A DNA stretch of 40,273 nucleotides. It comes from Actinomadura darangshiensis. Lineage in GTDB: Bacteria > Actinomycetota > Actinomycetes > Streptosporangiales > Streptosporangiaceae. The position numbers were made by a program, and so were the translations under genes. Below the pieces are notes generated by a model. That model worked only from the letters and a program-made list of their open reading frames with translations, was not told the DNA's origin and made no database searches. The stretch lies in contig NZ_SMKY01000051.1 in the NCBI RefSeq assembly GCF_004349235.1, positions 1-40,273 of the forward strand, read 5' to 3'. Positions 19,233-29,200 of the stretch are shown here, one piece after another; positions within the stretch are counted from its first letter, which is position 1; each line of letters starts with the position of its first letter.

Positions 19233-19832
19233 GTGCTGAACCCACCCGAGGCGTCGCCGGCAGGCCGCACCGTGGTGACCGCGGTGGTGATCGCCGTGAC
19301 CTTGATCCTGCAGGTGTCGGTGGCGAACCGGCTGCCGCTGCCCGGCGGCGTCCAGCCCGACCTGGTGCTGCTCGCCGTCGTGGCGCTGGCCCTCGTCGCC
19401 GGGTCGATGACCGGCATGGTGACCGGGTTCCTCGCGGGCCTCGCCGCCGACATCATCCCGCCCTCCGACCACACCCTCGGCCGGTACGCGCTCGTCTACT
19501 GCCTCATCGGGTACCTGTGCGGCGTCGCGTCCGCCGAGATGGACCGCCAGTCCGCAGTCCCGTTCTTCGCCGTCGCCGCCGGCGCGCTCGCCGGGACCGT
19601 CCTGTACGCCGGGACGGGCATGATCCTCGGCGACCCGCGCGCCGAGTGGGGGACCGTGTCCAGCATGGTGCCGCTGCAGGTCCTCTACGACGTCATCGCG
19701 AGCCCGTTCGTCGTGTGGGCGGTGCTGCGCGCCACCCGCCGGTACGAACGCGGCGAACGATCCCGGGGCGACCGCCTCTCGGTGCCCGCCGCCCGCTACC
19801 GCGCGATGTCGGGGCGGGGCGGGAACCTGTGA
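19233..19832 (+). CDS. mreD: MreD, integral membrane cell-shape protein
   Basis: The 199-residue protein has about five transmembrane segments over residues 12-165, as usual for MreD, and a basic cytoplasmic tail. Identity rests on hydropathy, size and position between mreC and mrdA. The start GTG lies 1 nt after the mreC stop, and its stop overlaps the mrdA start as GTGA, so expression is coupled to both. It is thought to hold MreC and PBP2 in the elongasome. Confidence 0.93.
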   Translation: MLNPPEASPAGRTVVTAVVIAVTLILQVSVANRLPLPGGVQPDLVLLAVVALALVAGSMTGMVTGFLAGLAADIIPPSDHTLGRYALVYCLIGYLCGVASAEMDRQSAVPFFAVAAGALAGTVLYAGTGMILGDPRAEWGTVSSMVPLQVLYDVIASPFVVWAVLRATRRYERGERSRGDRLSVPAARYRAMSGRGGNL

Positions 19833-21901
19833 ACCCGCGCACCCACTTCCGGCTCGTCGTCCTGTACGTGCTCGTCGCCGCGCTGCTGCTCGTCCTCATC
19901 GGGCGGATGTGGACGCTGCAGGTCCTGGAGGGCGAGCACTACAAGGGGATCGCCGCCCAGAACCGCACCCGCGACATCGTCGTCCCCGCCAACCGCGGCA
20001 TGATCCTGGACGACCGGGGCGTGCCCCTCGTCCGCAATCGCAGCGCGCTCGTCGTGTCCGTCGACCGCACCACGCTGTCCCGCCAGGAGGACGGCGGCGA
20101 GGGCGTGCTGAAGCGGCTGGCGGGCGTCCTCGGGACGACCTACGACGAGATCTCCAAGCGGGTCCGGCTGTGCGCGCCCGGCATCAAGCGGCCGTGCTGG
20201 CCGGGCTCCCCGTACCAGCCGATCCCCGTCGAGGACCACGCCGACCCGAAGCGCGCCCTGCAGATCATGGAGCGCCAGGAGGACTTCCCGGGCGTCACCG
20301 CGCAGGTCCAGGCCGTCCGGACCTATCCGGAGCCGGACGGTGCGAGCGCCGCCCAGGTCCTCGGCTACCTCCAGCCCGTCACGCAGGACGAGCTCGACAA
20401 GCGCAAGGGCCTCAAGGTCACCGGCTACAGCGGTGTCGACCTGGTCGGGCGCGCGGGGCTGGAGGCGCAGTACGACCACGCGCTGCGCGGTGAGCCAGGG
20501 TTCCGCAAGGTCCTCGTCGACAGCCAGGGACGCGTCACCGGCACCGCCGAGGAGCAGCCGCCGACGGCCGGCAGCAACCTCGTCACCAGTATCGACGCCG
20601 GGGTGCAGGGCGCCTCGGAGAAGGCGCTGAAGCACGCGATCGACGCCGCGCGCAAGGCGGGCCATCCGGCCGACGCCGGCGCCGCGGTCGTGATGGACGT
20701 GCGCACCGGCAAGATGGTCGCGATGGCGAGCTACCCGACCTACGACCCGAGCATCTGGACGGGCGGCATCTCCCAGAACGAGTACGACGCGCTGCTCGGC
20801 AAGAAGAACGGCGAGCCGCTGATCTCCCGCGTCACCCAGGGCCAGTTCGCGCCCGGCTCCACCTTCAAGATCTCCTCCGTGTCCGCCGCGGTGGCGGACG
20901 GCAACAGCCTGAAGGGCATCTATCCGTGCCCCGGCTCCTTCATGGTCGGCGACCGCGCGTTCGGGAACGCGGGCGGCGCGTCCTACGGCCCCATGACGCT
21001 GCACACGGCCCTCGTGAAGTCCTGCGACACGGTGTTCTACAGGTTCGGCTACCTGGAGTGGAAGCGCGACGGCGGGATACACCCGAAGAAGAACCCGTCC
21101 GACCCGATGGTGAAGATGGCCCGCAAATACGGGTTCGGGAAGCCCACCGGCATCGACCTTCCCAGCGAGAGCTCCGGCCGCATCCCGGACCGGGAATGGA
21201 AGAAGAGCTACTGGGAGGACACCAAGGACGCCAGTTGCAAGGGCGTCAAGAGCGGCTACCCGGAGGTCAGGAAGACCGACCCGGCGCGTGCCTCCTACCT
21301 CACCGCGGTCGCGAAGGAGAACTGCACCGAGGGGTACGTGTGGCGTGCCGGTGACGCGGCCAACTTCTCGGTCGGGCAGGGCAACGTCCTCGTGACGCCC
21401 TTGCAGCTCGTCCGCGCGTACGCGGCGGTCGCCAACGGCGGCAAGCTGGTGACGCCCCGGCTCGGGGTCGCGGTCGTCCGGCCGGACGGCACCGTCGACC
21501 GCCGGCTGGAGTCCCCGCCGGCGCAGAAGCTGGGCGTCGACCCGAAGGTGCTGAAGTACATCCGCAGCGCGCTGGGGGGCGTGACCAAGGAGGGCACCGC
21601 GGCGGGCGCGTTCAACGGGTTCGACTTCAAGCGCGTCGACGTCGGCGGCAAGACCGGTACCGCGGAGGTCTACGGCAAGGAGGACAGTTCCTGGTTCGCC
21701 TCGTTCGGCCCGGTGAAGGACCCGCGCTACGCGGTGGTCGCGATGGTCTCCCAGGGCGGCTTCGGCGCCTCGACGTCGGCCCCGGCCGTCCGGGAGATCT
21801 GGGAGGCCATGTACGGGACGAAGGACAAGAAGCCCATCCTCAAGGACGGCAAGCTCCCGTCCGAGCTGCCCAGCATGCCCGGTGAGGGAGCGGCCCCGTG
21901 A
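19829..21901 (+). CDS. mrdA: Class B penicillin-binding protein 2, elongation transpeptidase
   Basis: PBP2 cross-links peptidoglycan with its SEDS partner RodA. The 690-residue protein has an N-terminal membrane anchor (about 9-28), a dimerisation/pedestal domain starting RTRDIVVPANRG, and a transpeptidase domain with Ser344 in STFK (344-347), SCD at 398-400 in place of SxN, and KTG at 608-610. The SCD form is common in PBP2 proteins. The GTG at 19829 is set by the GTGA overlap with mreD. rodA follows with the same overlap, which fits a fixed PBP2-RodA ratio. Confidence 0.96.
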   Translation: MNPRTHFRLVVLYVLVAALLLVLIGRMWTLQVLEGEHYKGIAAQNRTRDIVVPANRGMILDDRGVPLVRNRSALVVSVDRTTLSRQEDGGEGVLKRLAGVLGTTYDEISKRVRLCAPGIKRPCWPGSPYQPIPVEDHADPKRALQIMERQEDFPGVTAQVQAVRTYPEPDGASAAQVLGYLQPVTQDELDKRKGLKVTGYSGVDLVGRAGLEAQYDHALRGEPGFRKVLVDSQGRVTGTAEEQPPTAGSNLVTSIDAGVQGASEKALKHAIDAARKAGHPADAGAAVVMDVRTGKMVAMASYPTYDPSIWTGGISQNEYDALLGKKNGEPLISRVTQGQFAPGSTFKISSVSAAVADGNSLKGIYPCPGSFMVGDRAFGNAGGASYGPMTLHTALVKSCDTVFYRFGYLEWKRDGGIHPKKNPSDPMVKMARKYGFGKPTGIDLPSESSGRIPDREWKKSYWEDTKDASCKGVKSGYPEVRKTDPARASYLTAVAKENCTEGYVWRAGDAANFSVGQGNVLVTPLQLVRAYAAVANGGKLVTPRLGVAVVRPDGTVDRRLESPPAQKLGVDPKVLKYIRSALGGVTKEGTAAGAFNGFDFKRVDVGGKTGTAEVYGKEDSSWFASFGPVKDPRYAVVAMVSQGGFGASTSAPAVREIWEAMYGTKDKKPILKDGKLPSELPSMPGEGAAP

Positions 21902-23082
21902 TCACCGGCTCCAAGGCGGGGACCGTCGACGGGTACGCCGCCCGGCGGACCTGGAGCGGCCGGCTCGCCGGGCTCCGGCGGCTCGACATGCCGCTGCTGC
22001 TGTCGGTGCTGGCGCTGTCGGCGGTGGGCGCGCTGCTGGTGCGCTCGGCGACGTTCCAGCTGCTGACCGAGCGGGGCGAGGACCCGGAGGGCTTCCTCAA
22101 GCGGCACATCCTCAACCTGATCATCGGGTTCGTGCTCGGCGGCATCGTCACCCTGCTGGACTACCGGCTCCTGCGCGCCTACGTCCCCATCCTGTACGGG
22201 GTGGCGTGCGTGGGCCTGCTCGCCGTGCTCACCCCGCTCGGCGAGACGATCAACGGCTCGCACTCGTGGATCGTGCTCGGCGGCGGCTTCCAGGTGCAGC
22301 CGTCGGAGTTCGCGAAGGTCGGCCTCGTGGTGCTGCTCGCGATGATCCTCGGGGAGCCGCGGGACGGGGAGATCGGGCCGGGCCGCCGCGACGTGCTGCT
22401 CGCGCTGGTGCTGGCCGGCGTGCCCGGCGTGCTGATCATGCTGCAGCCCGACCTCGGCACCACGCTGGTGTTCATCGCGGTGGTGCTCGGCATGCTGGCG
22501 ATCTCCGGGGCGCAGAAGCGCTGGCTGGTCGGGCTGGTCGGCGGCGGCGCGGCCGCGGCGTTCGCCGTCTGGTTCTTCGGGCTGCTGAAGGACTACCAGA
22601 TCGACCGGTTCATCGCGTTCCTGCACCCGGAGGCCGATCCGCGCGGGGCCGGCTACAACGCCCAGCAGGCGCGGATCGCGATCGGGTCGGGCGGCGCGTT
22701 CGGCAAGGGCCTGTTCCACGGCGAGCAGACCGGCGGCCACTTCGTCCCCGAGCAGCAGACCGACTTCATCTTCACGGTGGCGGGGGAGGAGCTCGGCTTC
22801 GTCGGCGCCGCCGTGATCGTGGCGCTGCTCGGCGTGGTGCTGTGGCGCGGGCTGCGGATCGCCACCCAGGCCGCTGACCTGTTCGGCACGCTCGTCGCGA
22901 CGGGCGTCGTGTGCTGGCTGGGGTTCCAGGCGTTCGAGAACGTCGGGATGACGATCGGCATCATGCCGATCACCGGGCTGCCGCTGCCGTTCGTGTCCTA
23001 CGGCGGCTCCGCCACCTTCGCGAACATGATCGCCTTCGGCCTGCTGCAGGCCGTCCACGTGCGCCGCCGGCCGTTCGATTAG
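21898..23082 (+). CDS. rodA: RodA, SEDS-family peptidoglycan glycosyltransferase
   Basis: RodA polymerises lipid II glycan strands. The 394-residue protein has about ten transmembrane segments and conserved SEDS motifs: QPSEFAKVG, the loop RGAGYNAQQARIAIGSGGAFGKG, the conserved Asp289 in QQTDFIF, and PLPFVSYGGSATFANM near the C-terminus. The GTG at 21898 overlaps the mrdA stop as GTGA. It closes the mre operon. Confidence 0.96.
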   Translation: MITGSKAGTVDGYAARRTWSGRLAGLRRLDMPLLLSVLALSAVGALLVRSATFQLLTERGEDPEGFLKRHILNLIIGFVLGGIVTLLDYRLLRAYVPILYGVACVGLLAVLTPLGETINGSHSWIVLGGGFQVQPSEFAKVGLVVLLAMILGEPRDGEIGPGRRDVLLALVLAGVPGVLIMLQPDLGTTLVFIAVVLGMLAISGAQKRWLVGLVGGGAAAAFAVWFFGLLKDYQIDRFIAFLHPEADPRGAGYNAQQARIAIGSGGAFGKGLFHGEQTGGHFVPEQQTDFIFTVAGEELGFVGAAVIVALLGVVLWRGLRIATQAADLFGTLVATGVVCWLGFQAFENVGMTIGIMPITGLPLPFVSYGGSATFANMIAFGLLQAVHVRRRPFD

Positions 23083-23097
23083 GGGGCGATGACGGCG

Positions 23098-23103
23098 TAG
23101 GCT
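23098..23103 (+). promoter_or_regulatory. Possible -10 box of the radical SAM gene
   Basis: TAGGCT is identical to the folC -10 box and lies 39 nt before ATG 23143, leaving a short UTR with CGGAGGG. It would separate this gene from the mre operon. Confidence 0.4.
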
Positions 23104-23142
23104 TGGCGTCCATCCCACGTCCCCTGCTCGGAGGGTTCCGTC

Positions 23143-25065
23143 ATGCCGGTCGAGTCGCTCTTCCCGCGCCTGGAGCCGCTGCTCCCGAGCGTGCAGAAGC
23201 CGATTCAGTACGTTGGCGGTGAGCTGAACTCCCAGCTCAAGGACTGGGACGAGACCGCCGTCCGGTGGGCGCTGATGTACCCCGACGCCTACGAGGTGGG
23301 GCAGCCGAACCAGGGCGTCCAGATCCTCTACGAGATCCTGAACGAGCGCGACGGCGTGCTCGCCGAGCGGACGTACTCGGTGTGGCCCGACATGGAGGCC
23401 GTGATGCGGGAGCACGGCATCCCGCAGTTCACCGTCGACGCGCACCGCCCGGTCGGCGCCTTCGACGTGTTCGGCGTGTCGTTCTCCACCGAACTCGGCT
23501 ACACGAACCTGCTGACGGCGCTCGACCTCGCCGGCATCCCCCTGGACGCCGCCGACCGCACCGGCGACCACCCGATCGTGATCGCGGGCGGGCACGCCGC
23601 GTTCAACCCGGAGCCGATCGCCGACTTCATCGACGCCGCCGTCCTCGGCGACGGCGAGGAGATATCGCTCGCCATCACCGAGGTGATCCGCGAGTGGAAG
23701 GACGAGGGCGAGCCCGGCGGGCGGGACGAGCTGCTCCTGCGCCTCGCCGCGTCCGGCGGTGTCTACGTGCCGCGCTTCTACGACGTCACGTACCTGCCCG
23801 ACGGCCGCATCCAGCGGGTCGCGCCGAACCGCACGGGCGTCCCGTGGCGGATCGAGAAGCACACCGTCATGGACCTCGACCAGTGGCCGTACCCGAAGAA
23901 GCCGCTGGTCCCGCTCGCCGAGACCGTGCACGAGCGGTTCAGCGTGGAGATCTTCCGCGGCTGCACCCGCGGCTGCCGGTTCTGCCAGGCCGGGATGATC
24001 ACCCGTCCGGTCCGGGAGCGGTCGATCACCACGATCGGGAACATGGTCGAGCAGGGCCTGGCCGAGTCCGGCTTCCAGGAGGTCGGCCTGCTCAGCCTGT
24101 CCAGCGCCGACCACAGCGAGATCGGCGACGTCGCCAAGGGCCTCGCCGACCGCTACGAGGGCACCAACACCTCGCTGTCGCTGCCGTCCACCCGCGTGGA
24201 CGCCTTCAACATCACGCTCGCCAACGAGTTCTCCCGCGGCGGCCGCCGCTCCGGCCTGACGTTCGCGCCGGAGGGCGGCTCCGAGCGGATGCGCAAAGTG
24301 ATCAACAAGATGGTCTCCGAGGACGACCTGATCCGCACCGTCAGCACCGCCTACGAGAACGGCTGGCGGCAGGTCAAGCTCTACTTCATGTGCGGCCTGC
24401 CCACGGAGGAGGACGAGGACGTCCTCGCCATCGCCGGCATGGCCAAGCGCGTCATCCAGGCCGGCCGGGAGGCCACCGGCCGCAGGGACATCCGCTGCAC
24501 CGTGTCCATCGGCGGGTTCGTGCCGAAGGCGCACACCCCGTTCCAGTGGGCCGCCCAGTGCGACCACGAGACCGTCGACCGCCGCCTGCACGCCCTCAAG
24601 GACGCCTTGCGCGGCGACAAGGAGTACGGCCGCGCCATCGGCCTGCGCTACCACGACGGCCAGCCGTCCATCATCGAGGGCCTCCTGTCGCGCGGCGACC
24701 GCCGCGTCGGCAAGGTCATCCGCGCCGTCTGGGAGGACGGCGGCCGCTTCGACGGCTGGAGCGAGCACTTCTCCTACGAGCGCTGGACGTCCTGCGCCGG
24801 CAAGGCCTTCGCCGGCGAGCCCGTCGACGTCGCCTGGTACACCGTCCGCGAACGCGACGAGGTCGAGGTCCTGCCGTGGGACCACCTCGACGCCGGCCTC
24901 GACCGCGAGTGGCTCTGGCAGGACTGGCAGGACGCCGTCGACGAGACCGAGGTCGAAGACTGCCGCTGGACTCCCTGCTACGACTGCGGCGTCTGCCCCA
25001 CCATGGGCACGGAGATCCAGATCGGCCCCACCGGCAAGAAGCTGCTCCCGCTGAGCGTGGTCTAG
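23143..25065 (+). CDS. TIGR03960-type radical SAM protein, unknown substrate
   Basis: The 640-residue protein has an N-terminal B12-binding-like region (about 30-230), a radical SAM core with cluster cysteines Cys274, Cys278 and Cys281 (GCTRGCRFCQAG), and a C-terminal part ending with a cysteine-rich motif (CYDCGVCPTMG) that may bind metal. This architecture matches the TIGR03960 family, whose members usually sit beside or are fused to a DUF2344/TIGR03936 protein, as here. The reaction is unknown; nearby rne, rplU and rpmA suggest RNA or ribosome modification, which is inference. The ATG follows CGGAGGG. Confidence 0.93.
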   Translation: MPVESLFPRLEPLLPSVQKPIQYVGGELNSQLKDWDETAVRWALMYPDAYEVGQPNQGVQILYEILNERDGVLAERTYSVWPDMEAVMREHGIPQFTVDAHRPVGAFDVFGVSFSTELGYTNLLTALDLAGIPLDAADRTGDHPIVIAGGHAAFNPEPIADFIDAAVLGDGEEISLAITEVIREWKDEGEPGGRDELLLRLAASGGVYVPRFYDVTYLPDGRIQRVAPNRTGVPWRIEKHTVMDLDQWPYPKKPLVPLAETVHERFSVEIFRGCTRGCRFCQAGMITRPVRERSITTIGNMVEQGLAESGFQEVGLLSLSSADHSEIGDVAKGLADRYEGTNTSLSLPSTRVDAFNITLANEFSRGGRRSGLTFAPEGGSERMRKVINKMVSEDDLIRTVSTAYENGWRQVKLYFMCGLPTEEDEDVLAIAGMAKRVIQAGREATGRRDIRCTVSIGGFVPKAHTPFQWAAQCDHETVDRRLHALKDALRGDKEYGRAIGLRYHDGQPSIIEGLLSRGDRRVGKVIRAVWEDGGRFDGWSEHFSYERWTSCAGKAFAGEPVDVAWYTVRERDEVEVLPWDHLDAGLDREWLWQDWQDAVDETEVEDCRWTPCYDCGVCPTMGTEIQIGPTGKKLLPLSVV

Positions 25066-25151
25066 CCGGATTCGGCCGCGTGAACGCCTTGCCCCGCGGG
25101 GCTCGCGGGCTTATCGGGACGGTGCCTGGCGGAACCGGGTCCGGTGACCCG

Positions 25152-25157
25152 TACTCT
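25152..25157 (+). promoter_or_regulatory. Possible -10 box of the DUF2344 gene
   Basis: TACTCT lies 59 nt before ATG 25217 in the 151-nt gap after the radical SAM gene. The next bases, TATAGGGAGACC, match the T7 promoter start region by chance or otherwise. Confidence 0.3.
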
Positions 25158-25216
25158 ATAGGGAGACCTAGTTTTTCGACTCGGCACGAGTAGGAAGGAC
25201 CAGAACCCTGGCACCC

Positions 25217-26074
25217 ATGCCGGAGGGTCCGGCGCCGGCCCCCGTGACCCAGCGCCTGCGCGTCCGCTACGCCAAGCGGGGCAGGCTGCGGTTCACGAGC
25301 CACCGCGACATATCCCGGGCCGTGGAACGCGCCGTTCGGCGCGCCGGGATTCCTGTCGCGTACAGCGCCGGATTCACCCCGCACCCGAAGATCTCGTACG
25401 CGGGTGCGGCGGCGACAGGGGTGGCCAGTGAGGCGGAATACCTCGAGATCGGGCTCACCGAGACCCGCGACCCTGCGCGGGTGCGGGCCGATCTGGACGC
25501 GGCCCTGCCGCCGGGGCTCGACATCGTCGATGTCGTGCCGGCCGGGGCGGGACGCGGCGACGCGCCGGTCAAGCCGGCCGCGTTCGCCGATCGGCTCCAA
25601 GCGTCCGAATGGCGGATCCGGCTGGACGGCGTGGCCGAGCGCGACGCCGCCGCCGCCGTGGCCGCCTTCATGGCCGCCCCGGAGATCGAGGTAGAACGCC
25701 TCACGAAGAAGGGACGGCGCCGTTTCGACGTGCGCGCCGCCGTGTCCGTCTGCGAGCTGGACCGGCGCGCCGCGGAGGCGGTGGATGCCCCTTGTGCGAT
25801 ACTTCGAATGGTTGTTCGGCATTCCACACCCGCCGTACGACCCGACGACATCCTCACCGGACTGCGCCAGGTCGCCGACCTCGCGCCGCCGTCACCACCG
25901 CTGGTGACCAGGCTGGCGCAGGGGCCCCTCGACGCGGACACCGGTGGCCTCGCGGATCCCCTGGATCCCGACCGGGAGATCGGCCTGCCGTCCGGCGACG
26001 ACGCCGCGACGGCCCGCGGCCAGGAGCGGCCGCAGCCCGGGGACGCCGCGAGCGCGGATGCCGTCAGCGCCTGA
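25217..26074 (+). CDS. DUF2344 / TIGR03936 radical SAM-linked protein
   Basis: The 285-residue protein matches the DUF2344 family in its first 230 residues: RVRYAKRGRLRFTSHRDISR near the start and AYSAGFTPHPKISYA around residue 50. The family partners TIGR03960 proteins, sometimes as one polypeptide, and may supply substrate or RNA binding to the radical SAM enzyme. The remaining 55 residues are an acidic low-complexity tail. The ATG at 25217 has only a weak upstream GGAAGGACC. Confidence 0.9.
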   Translation: MPEGPAPAPVTQRLRVRYAKRGRLRFTSHRDISRAVERAVRRAGIPVAYSAGFTPHPKISYAGAAATGVASEAEYLEIGLTETRDPARVRADLDAALPPGLDIVDVVPAGAGRGDAPVKPAAFADRLQASEWRIRLDGVAERDAAAAVAAFMAAPEIEVERLTKKGRRRFDVRAAVSVCELDRRAAEAVDAPCAILRMVVRHSTPAVRPDDILTGLRQVADLAPPSPPLVTRLAQGPLDADTGGLADPLDPDREIGLPSGDDAATARGQERPQPGDAASADAVSA

Positions 26075-26134
26075 CCGTGGGCCGAAGCCGTGGTTGCACG
26101 GAACCGGTCCGCAGGGTAGGGCAGGCGCACCCCC

Positions 26135-26236
26135 GACGACTTGGTCGTCATGGCCGGGCACAGCCCGGCCGCGACGACACCGATGAACGACGAGGTGCTC
26201 TCGTGCGGCGCACCGCACCGATCCGCCCCTGGCGGA
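26135..26236 (+). promoter_or_regulatory. Three hairpins in the rne leader
   Basis: The 203 nt before rne hold GACGAC-TTG-GTCGTC (26135-26149), GGCCGGGC-ACA-GCCCGGCC (26152-26170) and TCCGCC-CCT-GGCGGA (26222-26236), all perfect with 3-nt loops. RNase E genes are autoregulated through leader hairpins in enterobacteria; a similar role here is inference. Confidence 0.45.
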
Positions 26237-26277
26237 GCGGGCGGACGCGCCCGGGAGCCTGACGGGAGATTGCCCGG

Positions 26278-29200
26278 ATGCTTGAGAACGAAGCCGATTC
26301 GGCCACGGCCGATGGCACTGACAACGAGACCGCCGACCACGCGGACCCGCAGGCGGAGACCGGTGGTGTGACGTCGCGGCCGCGCCGCGCGAGCCGCCCG
26401 GCCGGGCCGCCGCCCGACATGGACGACGCCCCGGCCGCGGCCCCCGCCGCGCCGGAGGCCGCGTCCGCCGCCGAAGCGCCCGAGACGCCCGAGACGCCCG
26501 AGGCGCCCAAGCGGGCGACCCGGACCCGCAGCCGCGCCAGGAGCAAGGCCGCCGAGACGCCCGAGCCCGTCCCGATGACGGGTGCCGAGGCGTCCCCGGA
26601 GGCCGCGTCCGAGCCCGCGGAGCAGCCCGCCGACGAGGCGCCGGCGCCCCGCACCCGGACCCGCCGCCGCGCCGCCGCGGCCGCCGCGCCGCAGGTGCCG
26701 CAGGTGCCGTCCGTCCCGGTCGCGGGCGCCGAGGTGTCCCCCGAGCAGGTGTCGGAGACCGAGCCCGCGAGCGGCGTCGGCATCCCCGGCGTGACGTTCC
26801 AGCCGCCGATGGTCGTCTTCCAGCCGCCGCAGCCGAAGGCCGAGCCGCCCGCCCCGAAGAAGGCCGCCGCCGAGCCCGCCGCCGAGCCCGCGGACGCCGA
26901 GGACGACACCGGCGACGACGACCGTGACAACGGCCCCTCGGACGAGGACGACTCCGACGACCGCCCGTCTCGCCGGCGCCGCCGCCGCGGGGGCCGCGGC
27001 CGGGGCCGCGGCAAGGAGGACGGCGAGGACGAGGCGCCCGCCGAGGAGCTCAAGGACGAGGAGCCCAAGGACGAGCCGGCCGGCAAGGCGGCCAAGAGCA
27101 CGAAGGGCGCCAAGAGCGCCAAGAGCACCAAGGGCGAGAAGGCCGCCAAGTCCGGCGGCAAGGGCGCCAAGGGCAAGGAGAAGGAGCCCAAGGCGGAGCC
27201 CGAGCAGGAGTCCCAGGCCGACGCCGACGACGAGGACGACGACGGCCAGGGCGCGACGAGCCGCCGCCGTCGCCGCCGCCGGCGCCGTACCGGGTCCGAC
27301 GGCGAGAACGGCACCGGCACCGTCGACGACCCGCCGAACACCGTCGTGCACGTCCGCAGCGCCCGGGAGGAGCGCGCCGCCGCCGAGGACGAGGTCCGGT
27401 CCGTGCGGGGCTCGACCCGCCTGGAGGCCAAGAAGCAGCGCCGCCGCGAGGGCCGCGAGCAGGGCCGCCGCCGCCCGCCGGTGATCACCGAGGCGGAGTT
27501 CCTGGCGCGCCGCGAGGCCGTCGAGCGGCTCATGGTGGTCCGGCAGGAGGGCGAGCGCACCCAGATCGCCGTCCTGGAGGACGACGTCCTCGTCGAGCAC
27601 TACGTCAACCGCGCCACGCACCAGTCGTACGTCGGCAACGTGTACCTGGGCAAGGTGCAGAACGTCCTGCCGTCGATGGAGGCGGCGTTCGTCGACATCG
27701 GCAAGGGCCGCAATGCCGTCCTGTACGCGGGCGAGGTCAACTGGGACGCGTCCGGCCTGGAGGGCCAGCCGCGCCGCATCGAGTCGGCGCTGAAGTCGGG
27801 CCAGTCGGTGCTCGTCCAGGTCACCAAGGACCCGCTCGGCCACAAGGGCGCCCGGCTGACCAGCCAGGTCTCGCTGCCCGGCCGCTACCTCGTGTACGTG
27901 CCGGACGGTTCGATGACCGGCATCAGCCGCAAGCTGCCCGACAAGGAGCGCAGCCGGCTCAAGTCGATCCTGAAGAAGGTCATGCCGGAGAACGCGGGCG
28001 TGATCGTCCGCACCGCCGCCGAGGGCGCCACCGAGGAAGAGCTCTCGCGGGACGTGTCGCGTCTGGCCGCGCAGTGGGAGAACATCCAGAAGAAGGTCAA
28101 GACGGCCTCGGCGCCGTCGCTGCTCTACGGCGAGCCCGATCTGACGATCCGGGTCGTCCGCGACATCTTCAACGAGGACTTCTCCAAGCTCGTCGTGTCC
28201 GGCGCCGAGGCGTGGGACACCGTCTCCGAGTACGTCGAGTACGTGGCCCCGCATCTGGCCGAGCGCGTCGAGCGCTGGGCGGGCGACCAGGACGCCCTGT
28301 CGGCGTTCCGCATCGACGAGCAGATCGCGAAGGCGCTCGACCGGAAGGTGTGGCTGCCGTCCGGCGGCTCGCTGGTGATCGACAAGACCGAGGCCATGAC
28401 GGTCATCGACGTCAACACCGGCAAGTTCACCGGGCAGGGCGGCAACCTGGAGGAGACCGTCACCCGCAACAACCTGGAGGCGGCCGAGGAGATCGTCCGC
28501 CAGCTGCGGCTCCGCGACATCGGCGGCATCGTCGTGATCGACTTCATCGACATGGTGCTGGAGAGCAACCGCGACCTTGTGCTGCGCCGCCTCGTCGAGT
28601 GCCTGTCGCGGGACCGTACCAAGCACCAGGTCGCCGAGGTCACCTCGCTCGGCCTGGTCCAGATGACCCGCAAGCGGGTCGGCCAGGGCCTGCTGGAGGC
28701 GTTCTCGGAGACCTGCGAGTCCTGCAACGGCCGCGGCATCCACGTCCACCTGACGCCGGTCGAGTCGAAGACGGAGAAGGCGGCCGGCAAGGAGAGCGGC
28801 CGCCGCCGCAAGCGCAAGGGCGAGGTCGAGAAGGCCGTCGAGGAGAAGCTGGCCCAGCACGAGCCCAAGGCCAAGGAGCAGCCGGCCGAGCACGTGCCGG
28901 CCGAGCACGTGCCCGCCGAGTCCGCGCCGGTCGCGGCGGAGAAGCCGGAGCCGGTGCGGTCCCGTCCGAAGAAGTCGGGTCCGGCGAAGCGCCCGGCCGG
29001 TCCGCCGCCGGAGATCGACGAGTCCCCGGCCCAGGCCGCCGTGGAGGCCGCCGACGCCGCCGACGAGACCACCGGCACCTCGCCGGGCACTCTGGACTCC
29101 GCCGAGCCCGTCGCGGTCACCGCCAACGGCACGGGACCGTCCGACCTGAACGGCGCAGGGGCGACCGCGGACGCGGTCGCCGCCGAGCCCAACGGCTCCG

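Noticed and set aside
21727-24885. Minus-strand open frame of about 1050 codons
   Set aside because: It is antisense to rodA and the radical SAM gene, both of which have clear family motifs.
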